Assembly: GCA_031935845.1 (NCBI GenBank)
Contig: JAJBWA010000082.1
Coordinates: 1 to 8,321 of the forward strand
Length of the DNA: 8,321 nt
Origin: UBA9732 sp031935845
GTDB taxonomy: Bacteria; Spirochaetota; Spirochaetia; Sphaerochaetales; Sphaerochaetaceae
Direction: 5' to 3'
Shown here: positions 1 through 4,668 of the stretch, piece by piece
Layout of the letters: every line of letters starts with the position of its first letter
How positions within the stretch are numbered: the stretch's first letter is position 1
The notes under the pieces: generated by a model
What the model was told of the DNA's origin: nothing
Databases searched by the model: none
Seen by the model: only the letters and a program-made list of their open reading frames with translations
Made by a program: the position numbers and the translations under genes

Positions 1-15
1 CGGCATCCGGGCAAT

Positions 16-36
16 CGGGGTCAGCTTCTGACCTTG
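16..36 (+). other. Small hairpin upstream of the tRNA promoter
   Basis: Positions 16-24 can pair with 28-36 around a 3-base loop. The core is GGTCAG/CTGACC (19-24 with 28-33), extended by two G-U pairs and one C-G pair. The bases that follow are T-rich only in part (TTGTTGACTTT), so this is at best a weak terminator for a gene lying before the window. It could also be an operator, since it abuts the -35 element of the tRNA promoter. Confidence 0.3.
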
Positions 37-65
37 TTGACTTTGCAATAATCTGAATGTAGTAT
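37..65 (+). promoter_or_regulatory. Likely sigma-70-type promoter of tRNA-Gln
   Basis: A TTGACT box (37-42, 5 of 6 to consensus) is followed after 17 bases by TAGTAT (60-65, 4 of 6). Transcription would begin near position 72, just before the mature 5' end of the tRNA at 79. This is the usual geometry for a stand-alone tRNA gene. No mapped start supports it. Confidence 0.5.
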
Positions 66-78
66 TTCTTACGGTTTC

Positions 79-150
79 AGGCCGTTAGCCCAATGGTCAG
101 GGCACCGGGTTTTGGCTCCGGTTATGGTGGTTCGATTCCACCACGGCCTG
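79..150 (+). tRNA. tRNA-Gln (anticodon UUG)
   Basis: The sequence folds into a complete cloverleaf. The acceptor stem is 79-85 with 143-149 (7 pairs). The D arm is 88-90 with 101-103 and its loop contains GG. The anticodon stem is 105-109 with 117-121 and includes one G-U pair. The T arm is 126-130 with 138-142, with loop TTCGATT. The 7-base anticodon loop at 110-116 places TTG at 112-114, which reads glutamine codon CAA (and CAG by wobble). The discriminator is G150. The following bases are CAA rather than CCA, so the 3' CCA must be added after transcription. The first pair is A1-U72 instead of the U1-A72 usual for bacterial tRNA-Gln. The gene faces the - strand SIMPL gene. Confidence 0.95.
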
Positions 151-183
151 CAAATATGGCAGATGCTTTGAGGCAATTTCGTC

Positions 184-230
184 GTCGCCTCACTCGCGCC
201 GTACACATAGTACTGTCGCTCACTTGCTCC
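184..230. repeat. Imperfect 16-17-base direct repeat in the tRNA/SIMPL spacer
   Basis: The spacer 151-283 contains no ORF worth calling and no clear terminator for either convergent unit. Within it, GTCGCCTCACTCGCGCC (184-200) recurs as GTCGCTCACTTGCTCC (215-230), 31 bases apart, with one gap and two mismatches. A 6-bp stem, TGAGGC/GCCTCA (169-174 with 187-192), overlaps the first copy but has no T-tract. It may be a fragment of a dispersed intergenic repeat, but one locus cannot show that. Confidence 0.3.
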
Positions 231-283
231 TAGAACTTGCACTCAAATCGTATATACCGTTTTTATCTTGTTGAAGAAAATAC

Positions 284-1027
284 TTACTTCAGTTCGAAGA
301 CGACGCTGACGTCGATGCTGGCGGAGAGCAGGCCGGTGGGGGTCTGCGTGCCGTATGTAGGTGCGGCTGCCGCACTTTCCATGAGCATGACGGCATCGGC
401 ACTCTTGTAGTTGGCCGTGGAGAATGAAGTATATCCCTCAGAGATGCTCACCGGGCGCACAACCTGCAGACCTGATGCCTTGGCGTAGAGCTCTGCCTTC
501 TGGAGTGCATCCTTGTATGCAAGTTCCCTGGCCTGCTCGGATGCCTTTGCCTTCTGGCTGGAATCGAAGCGCACATTGTAGAACGATATTCCGTTGAGCT
601 TTGTTCCGAGCTCGTCGGAAAGCTGCGGGAAGGCATCGATGTCCTCCATCGTCACATAGACGGTCTGGCTGACGGATTCGCCGACCTTTTCCTGCTTGCC
701 GTTGTCCCAGTAGTACTCGGTGCTGAAGTTGAGTGCCGTGGTGGAGATCTTGTCATCCTCGATTCCGAACTTCCTGAGAATGTCCAGTATTGCCGTCATC
801 TTCTTGTTGGCAGCCTGCTGGGCCTCGGCAGTGGTGGCCTTTGTCTCGTTGACGTTGATGCTGAAGGTCACGATGTCGGCCTTGAGGTAGATGGTGCCGT
901 TTCCGGAGATGGAGACGCTTGTGGTCTGTGCGCCGTTATTGGCGGACAGGGTGCTGCATGATGAAAGTGCGGCAAGTGCAAGCACTGCGCACACGGATAA
1001 AACCAATATCTTTTGGATTCTGTTCAT
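284..1027 (-). CDS. SIMPL-domain (DUF541, YggE/BP26-like) lipoprotein
   Basis: The 247-residue product begins with a short basic stretch, a hydrophobic core at about residues 7-22 and a lipobox L-S-S-C with Cys24. It should therefore be exported, cleaved by signal peptidase II and lipid-anchored. The rest matches the SIMPL/DUF541 family. Its typical features are a start like SVSISGNGTIYLKADIVTFS, a central helical segment with many Ala, Gln and Lys, and a C-terminal strand ending DVSVVFELK. Family members such as E. coli YggE and Brucella BP26 are envelope proteins that assemble into oligomers and are linked to stress. No enzymatic activity is established. The ATG at 1027 has a good ribosome site (AAGGAG, about 6 bases upstream). 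The gene starts 47 bases after the stop of the AAA+ gene on the same strand, so the two are probably co-transcribed. The substrate or partner is unknown. Confidence 0.88.
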   Translation of the reverse strand: MNRIQKILVLSVCAVLALAALSSCSTLSANNGAQTTSVSISGNGTIYLKADIVTFSINVNETKATTAEAQQAANKKMTAILDILRKFGIEDDKISTTALNFSTEYYWDNGKQEKVGESVSQTVYVTMEDIDAFPQLSDELGTKLNGISFYNVRFDSSQKAKASEQARELAYKDALQKAELYAKASGLQVVRPVSISEGYTSFSTANYKSADAVMLMESAAAAPTYGTQTPTGLLSASIDVSVVFELK

Positions 1028-1073
1028 ATCGGACTCCTTCTATTTCCAAAACAACCGAAAAAGCAGACGGATA

Positions 1074-2270
1074 CTACTTTTTTCGGACATTCAGTCTGGC
1101 GCCGGTCTTCTGGGCCGCAGAGAGGATGTGCTCCATGCCTATGGCCGGGCTTCCCGACATCTGGCACAGTGCCTGCGCCTGGTTCAGTACGGTCTCGATT
1201 GCGGCGCATGAAAGACCGTCGAAAGCCGCAACCAGGATCTCCGGCGTGACATCCGGAGCAAGGGTCTTGCCCTTGGTATAGATTGCGACCAGCCGGGCGC
1301 GCGTGGCGGCATCGGGATTGCCGATGGTGTACTTGAGGTCGAAACGGCCGGGCCTTACCAGTGCAGGGTCAAGCGATGCATAGGAGTTTGTGGCGCCTAT
1401 CACCAGAAGACCGTTGCTGGCAGCAAATCCGTCCATCTCGTTGAGCATGGCGGTGATGATCCTGTTGTTCTCCTTGTCTATTCCCGTTCCGGCGTAGTTC
1501 CTGCGTTCGCCGATGCTGTCGAACTCATCTATGAATATTATGCACGGTCTGTGGCGGCCGGCCTTGGCGAACAGCATGCGGATCTTGCGTGCTCCCATGC
1601 TCATCATGGCGCTCTGGAAATCGGCGCCCTTGGTGGCGATGAAGTTCACGCCGGCTTCCTGTGCCAGGGCGCGGGCAAACAGGGTCTTTCCGTTTCCGGG
1701 AGTGCCTTCGAGGATCACGCCCTTGACCGGTCTGAGGCCCCTGCCGTCGTACTTGCCGGGATTCTTCAGCACGTCCACCAGGAACATCATGTCCTTCTTG
1801 ACGTTGTCCATTCCGGCGATGTCGTCGAACGTGACGCCGGTGTTATGGACGACCCTGAATGTCTTTCTGCTGTAGTCGATCAGCTTGAAGATTCCGAACG
1901 CGACGGCGCCGAAGAAGATGACGTCGAACACGACGTCAAGGATCACTGAAACCGATACGCTGGTCTTTGAGGTGACCTTGACTCCTGCTTCCAGAAGACG
2001 CTCGGCAAGATCCGGCGAGGCCGGGTTGTCCGTAACGTAAGTGCCGTCAGAGGTGGTGTAGGTGATGCGGTCCGTCTCTATGACTGCATCGGACACTTTG
2101 CCAGAAACGATGGCCTGAGCGAACTCGGTGTAAGGCTTATAGTTGGCCTTGTTCGTGACTGAGAACATCGAGCCGATGTCTATGATTCCCGTTGTGTCCA
2201 GCGCCAGCACGGCTATCAGCGCGATGACCAGGACAAAAAGAACGGTCCTTAGGATTCCTGAACGTTTCAT
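1074..2270 (-). CDS. Membrane-anchored FtsH-like AAA+ ATPase lacking the protease domain
   Basis: The product is 398 residues from the ATG at 2270. It has TM1 (about 8-24), an extracytoplasmic FtsH-type domain (about 40-104), TM2 (about 107-131) and an FtsH-type AAA+ module. Visible motifs are Walker A GTPGNGKT (189-196), Walker B IIFIDE (244-249), DGF (280-282), sensor-1 GATN (292-295) and arginine fingers R306 and R309 in the RPGRFD motif. ATP binding and hydrolysis therefore look intact. The pore loop, FVG in FtsH, reads MMS (222-224). The protein ends after the AAA lid (RLNVRKK), with no HEXXH or M41 peptidase, whereas bacterial FtsH is usually 600-700 residues. The chosen ATG has AGGAG only 2 bases upstream. 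An in-frame TTG at 2306 would add 12 residues but has no better site. It could be a partner or regulator of FtsH, or an independent unfoldase; its role is inferred. Confidence 0.85.
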   Translation of the reverse strand: MKRSGILRTVLFVLVIALIAVLALDTTGIIDIGSMFSVTNKANYKPYTEFAQAIVSGKVSDAVIETDRITYTTSDGTYVTDNPASPDLAERLLEAGVKVTSKTSVSVSVILDVVFDVIFFGAVAFGIFKLIDYSRKTFRVVHNTGVTFDDIAGMDNVKKDMMFLVDVLKNPGKYDGRGLRPVKGVILEGTPGNGKTLFARALAQEAGVNFIATKGADFQSAMMSMGARKIRMLFAKAGRHRPCIIFIDEFDSIGERRNYAGTGIDKENNRIITAMLNEMDGFAASNGLLVIGATNSYASLDPALVRPGRFDLKYTIGNPDAATRARLVAIYTKGKTLAPDVTPEILVAAFDGLSCAAIETVLNQAQALCQMSGSPAIGMEHILSAAQKTGARLNVRKK

Positions 2271-2290
2271 GACTCCTATATTAGCAGAAA

Positions 2291-2300
2291 ACCATATCAT
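2291..2300 (-). promoter_or_regulatory. Candidate promoter of the - strand AAA+/SIMPL operon
   Basis: Read on the - strand, ATGATATGGT (2300 down to 2291) contains a TGnTATGGT extended -10 form. Transcription would start near 2284, about 14 bases before the ATG. No good -35 lies at the matching distance. An alternative is TTGTCC (2306-2301), a 17-base spacer and TAATAT (2283-2278), which would give an almost leaderless message. The sequence does not decide between them. The same 10 bases form one arm of the divergent inverted repeat. Confidence 0.35.
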
Positions 2301-2329
2301 GGACAAATGCCGTAAGGCATGTGCTTCGC

Positions 2330-2359
2330 TTGACCCTCATCTCACATTTATGATATGGT
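2330..2359 (+). promoter_or_regulatory. Candidate promoter of the rplY-pth-tilS-ftsH operon
   Basis: TTGACC (2330-2335, 5 of 6 to consensus) is followed by an 18-base spacer and TATGGT (2354-2359, 4 of 6). A TG one base upstream of the -10 (2351-2352) makes an extended -10. Transcription would begin near 2366, giving a leader of about 63 bases that contains the hairpin at 2380-2411. The -10 is also the right arm of the inverted repeat. Confidence 0.5.
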
Positions 2360-2379
2360 GGCAACGCAAATCAATGGTA

Positions 2380-2411
2380 ATTGGCCGTGGAAGCATTTCC
2401 GCGGAGCCAAT
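2380..2411 (+). promoter_or_regulatory. Strong hairpin in the rplY leader
   Basis: Positions 2385-2392 pair with 2397-2404 (8 pairs, one G-U) around a GCAT loop. An outer stem, 2380-2384 with 2407-2411 (ATTGG/CCAAT), continues it across a 2-base AG bulge, giving 13 pairs in all. It ends 17 bases before the rplY ATG, next to the ribosome site. There is no T-tract, so it is not an intrinsic terminator. It could be a ribosomal-protein leader element or simply an mRNA-stabilising stem. Confidence 0.55.
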
Positions 2412-2428
2412 GAGAGTAGGAGAAAAAC

Positions 2429-2710
2429 ATGATCAAGATCAATGCAGAACTCAGAACTGAAGATTTCGGCTCAGCCGGATCAAGAAGACTCGTCCGCGCA
2501 GGCAAGCTTCCTGCAGAGATGTACGGCAAGGAGGGAAACTTCCACATCGTCCTCGACGCCCATGACTTCGACCTCACGCTCAGAAAGCTTGCGGTAGGCA
2601 AGGAGTGCGAGATTGTCCTCGGCGGCAAGACCTACAAGTGCATCTTCAAGGCTCTTCAGGAAAACATCATGTATGGCAGACTTGTCCATGCAGATTTCCA
2701 GATCGTATGA
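2429..2710 (+). CDS. rplY: 50S ribosomal protein L25 (bL25), short form
   Basis: The 93-residue product matches the length and pattern of E. coli RplY (94 residues), which binds loop E of 5S rRNA in the large ribosomal subunit. The N-terminal signature is clear: INAELRTEDFGSAGSRRL, then a basic segment leading to PAEMYG (about 28-33). The end, LVHADFQIV, matches the family's closing strand with its conserved H-x-DF. There is no C-terminal CTC/TL5 extension. The ATG has a good ribosome site, AGGAG 6 bases upstream. Only 4 bases separate its stop from the pth start, and the rplY-pth pair is a common bacterial arrangement. It is first in the four-gene + strand cluster and carries a structured leader. 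Confidence 0.92.
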   Translation: MIKINAELRTEDFGSAGSRRLVRAGKLPAEMYGKEGNFHIVLDAHDFDLTLRKLAVGKECEIVLGGKTYKCIFKALQENIMYGRLVHADFQIV

Positions 2711-2714
2711 GAAT

Positions 2715-3284
2715 ATGATCGTAGTCCTTGGACTGGGTAATCCGGGTTCAGAATTCGAACACACGCGTCACAACGTAGGTTTTGATGCGGTGGAAAAGGC
2801 AGCAGCGTTTTTTCAGGTCACACTGAAGAAACGCTGTTTCCGTTTATATAGGCAGGCAAAAGTCCGCTCCGAAAGCGGAAGGGAGGCCCTGCTTGTGCAG
2901 CCGCTGACATTCATGAACGCCAGCGGGAAGATCATGGGAAGCTTCGGCAAAGACGATGACTTCGTGGTTGTCTGCGACAACATGGACCTTGCCGCAGGAG
3001 GCCTGCGCATCCGCCGGGGCGGCGGAGCATCCGGGCAGAAAGGGCTCAACAGCATTGCCGAGAATCTTGGAAGAAGCGATTTCATCCGCATCTACATCGG
3101 AATCGGCCGCCCGGCCGAGGGTGTCGAGGTGGTAGACCACGTGATCGGCAGGGAGCCGGAAGGCGAGAAGAAGGATGCCATCGACAAGGCGGTGGAGGAT
3201 GCATCCAGAGCGATCGTGAAATACATCAACGGCGCTACGGTGGAGGAACTGCAGCTTGAATTCAACAGAAAGGGCCTTCTCTGA
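2715..3284 (+). CDS. pth: Peptidyl-tRNA hydrolase
   Basis: The enzyme cleaves the ester bond of peptidyl-tRNAs that drop off the ribosome, recycling the tRNA in the cytoplasm. The 189-residue product has the expected length and motifs: VVLGLGNPG at the start with Asn9, TRHNVGF with catalytic His19, LTFMN with Asn68, and CDNMDL with Asp88, which occupies the place of Asp93 in the E. coli HDELD motif. The loop usually written GGHNGL reads SGQKGL here (106-111), so the Asn equivalent to E. coli Asn114 is Lys109. The frame stays open upstream into rplY, but the ATG at 2715 gives the family's normal N-terminus. Its ribosome site is weak and it lies 4 bases after the rplY stop, so translation is probably coupled to rplY. 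Its 3' end overlaps tilS. Confidence 0.93.
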   Translation: MIVVLGLGNPGSEFEHTRHNVGFDAVEKAAAFFQVTLKKRCFRLYRQAKVRSESGREALLVQPLTFMNASGKIMGSFGKDDDFVVVCDNMDLAAGGLRIRRGGGASGQKGLNSIAENLGRSDFIRIYIGIGRPAEGVEVVDHVIGREPEGEKKDAIDKAVEDASRAIVKYINGATVEELQLEFNRKGLL

Positions 3285-4665
3285 AAGAATCGCAACTCTT
3301 CTTGGAAAAACCCCCATGGTACTGGTCGCCTTCTCGGGCGGCTGTGATTCCCTTGCACTTCTGGCCCTCTGCACTGCAGTTCTGGGAACAGACTGCGTAA
3401 AGGCTGTCTATGTGAACCACCGCCTCAGGGATGCCTTTGAACTTGAAGAAGAAATCTCACTCAACAGAACCAACTGCTCGATACTCGGTGTTGACCTGAC
3501 CGTGCGGGAGCTCGATGAGGGCGAAGTTGCTTCTCTTGCCGCGCAGCGCGGCGGCGGAACCGAGGAGGCTGCGCGCATCCTGCGCTACAGGATTCTTGAA
3601 GAGGAAAGAGAGCGTACCGGAAGCAGCTGGATCCTTACCGCCCACCACATGCAGGATCAGGTGGAGACAATACTGATGAGGCTTTCCAACGGCTCGCCGG
3701 CAACCACGCTCGGCGGAATCAGGGAGAAGGATGAAAGGCGGCATCTTGCGCGTCCCATCCTGGGGTTTGCGCGTGCGGAGCTTGAGCAATACAACAGAAG
3801 CAGGAATCTGGAGTGGAGCACCGACAGCACCAATTCGGATGCCTGCTTCAGCAGGAATGCGGTAAGAAATGATGTGATTCCTGCAATCCGGGATATCTGG
3901 CCGGATTTTGAAAATGCAATCCTGATGCTTAGGGAAGAGGCAAGGCTGTGCAATGAAGGCAATGAGGGCAATCAAGCCAATCAGGGCAATCAAGTGCAAT
4001 CAGTGAGCCTTCCTTACAATCTCTCTTTCTTTGCCGGAAAGACTGCCGCCCAGAGGATGGCGGTGCTGTTTGCCCTGTGGGACAGCGTGTTCGGAGAGCG
4101 TGAGCTGCCCATGACTCTTGTGGCACGGGTGCTTGATGCAATATCTGGCTATGAAAATGAAAAAGCGGATGCAACCGTAGGGGCGAACGGCGGCATCTTC
4201 ACGCTTTATCACGGAAACCTCTATCTGACGGATCCGGAGGAAGAAAACGCATACAGAGAGTTCTCGGCTGAAATCAACGTAAATCAGCCGCAGGCCATAA
4301 GCCTTCCCGGAAACCTTGCGTTCAGAAGCGGAAAGCCTGCGGAAGAATACCTGAAAACCGGCAGCCTCGACGGCACGCTTGCCCTCCGCATGAATCCCGA
4401 CCTCTTCAACGGCAGTACAACCATCAGATTCGCAGCTGAAGGTGACCGAATAAAGCTCAAGGGCGGATGGAAGAACGTGGGCAGGCTGCTTCAGGACATG
4501 GGCATTCCCAAGGTGCTCAGGGGCAGGGTTCCGGTGCTTGAGGACAGCGACGGCATCTGCGCCGTATTCGGCACCGCACAGGGGGGAAGGGACAGAATTT
4601 GTGTCAAATTCCGAACTTCTCTTGCCCCAAACGGTTTTCCTTTATATATTGTCTCTAAAGGTTAA
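3256..4665 (+). CDS. tilS: tRNA(Ile)-lysidine synthase
   Basis: TilS uses ATP and lysine to convert C34 of the CAU-anticodon tRNA-Ile to lysidine, so that the tRNA reads AUA and is charged with isoleucine. The 469-residue product has the N-type ATP-pyrophosphatase P-loop SGGCDS (27-32), the HHMQDQVET motif (130-138) and the STDSTN...FSRNAVRN region (188-205). It also has the C-terminal TilS domain (about 376-469) with GDRIKLKGG and IPKVLRGRVPVLE. The start is a TTG at 3256 with GGAGG 9 bases upstream, inside pth, giving a 29-base overlap. An ATG at 3316 would start just before the P-loop and remove 20 residues, leaving an unusually short N-terminus. Residues 233-247 are a low-complexity Asn/Gln/Gly run encoded by 9-base repeats. 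The stop is 3 bases before ftsH. Confidence 0.92.
   Translation: MNSTERAFSERIATLLGKTPMVLVAFSGGCDSLALLALCTAVLGTDCVKAVYVNHRLRDAFELEEEISLNRTNCSILGVDLTVRELDEGEVASLAAQRGGGTEEAARILRYRILEEERERTGSSWILTAHHMQDQVETILMRLSNGSPATTLGGIREKDERRHLARPILGFARAELEQYNRSRNLEWSTDSTNSDACFSRNAVRNDVIPAIRDIWPDFENAILMLREEARLCNEGNEGNQANQGNQVQSVSLPYNLSFFAGKTAAQRMAVLFALWDSVFGERELPMTLVARVLDAISGYENEKADATVGANGGIFTLYHGNLYLTDPEEENAYREFSAEINVNQPQAISLPGNLAFRSGKPAEEYLKTGSLDGTLALRMNPDLFNGSTTIRFAAEGDRIKLKGGWKNVGRLLQDMGIPKVLRGRVPVLEDSDGICAVFGTAQGGRDRICVKFRTSLAPNGFPLYIVSKG
3951..3995 (+). repeat. 9-base tandem repeat inside tilS
   Basis: Five head-to-tail units based on CAATSARGG fill 3951-3995: CAATGAAGG, CAATGAGGG, CAATCAAGC, CAATCAGGG and CAATCAAGT. 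A sixth, CAATCAGTG (3997-4005), follows after one extra base. They encode NEG, NEG, NQA, NQG, NQV (residues 233-247) in a linker between the catalytic and C-terminal parts of TilS. Because the unit is a multiple of three, copy-number change keeps the frame. Confidence 0.85.
4622..4650 (+). promoter_or_regulatory. Possible internal promoter for ftsH
   Basis: TTGCCC (4622-4627, 4 of 6) and TATATT (4645-4650, 5 of 6) are 17 bases apart in an AT-rich patch at the 3' end of tilS. A start near 4657 would leave about 12 bases before the ftsH ATG. This would allow separate expression of ftsH within the cluster. Chance occurrence is quite possible. Confidence 0.3.
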
Positions 4666-4668
4666 CTT

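Larger units (their letters stand above)
2291..2359. repeat. Perfect 10-bp inverted repeat spanning the divergent promoter region
   Basis: ACCATATCAT at 2291-2300 is the exact reverse complement of ATGATATGGT at 2350-2359. The arms are 49 bases apart and each overlaps the candidate -10 region of the transcript leaving in that direction. Between them lies a second palindrome, ATGCC-GTAA-GGCAT (2307-2320). The symmetry suggests either matched extended -10 elements or paired operator half-sites for one regulator controlling both directions. Confidence 0.6.

Noticed and set aside
244..256. Palindromic GTATATAC followed by T residues near the end of the SIMPL gene, considered as a terminator
   Set aside because: The stem is too short and AT-rich, with no adequate loop, so it is not a credible intrinsic terminator.
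2271..2306. Upstream TTG start for the AAA+ protein, adding 12 residues
   Set aside because: It has no ribosome site, and it would place the coding start upstream of the candidate promoter. The ATG at 2270 begins with basic residues directly before TM1, as in FtsH.
2844..3374. A - strand open frame across pth and tilS
   Set aside because: It is antisense to two well-supported genes, with no ribosome site or recognisable motif.
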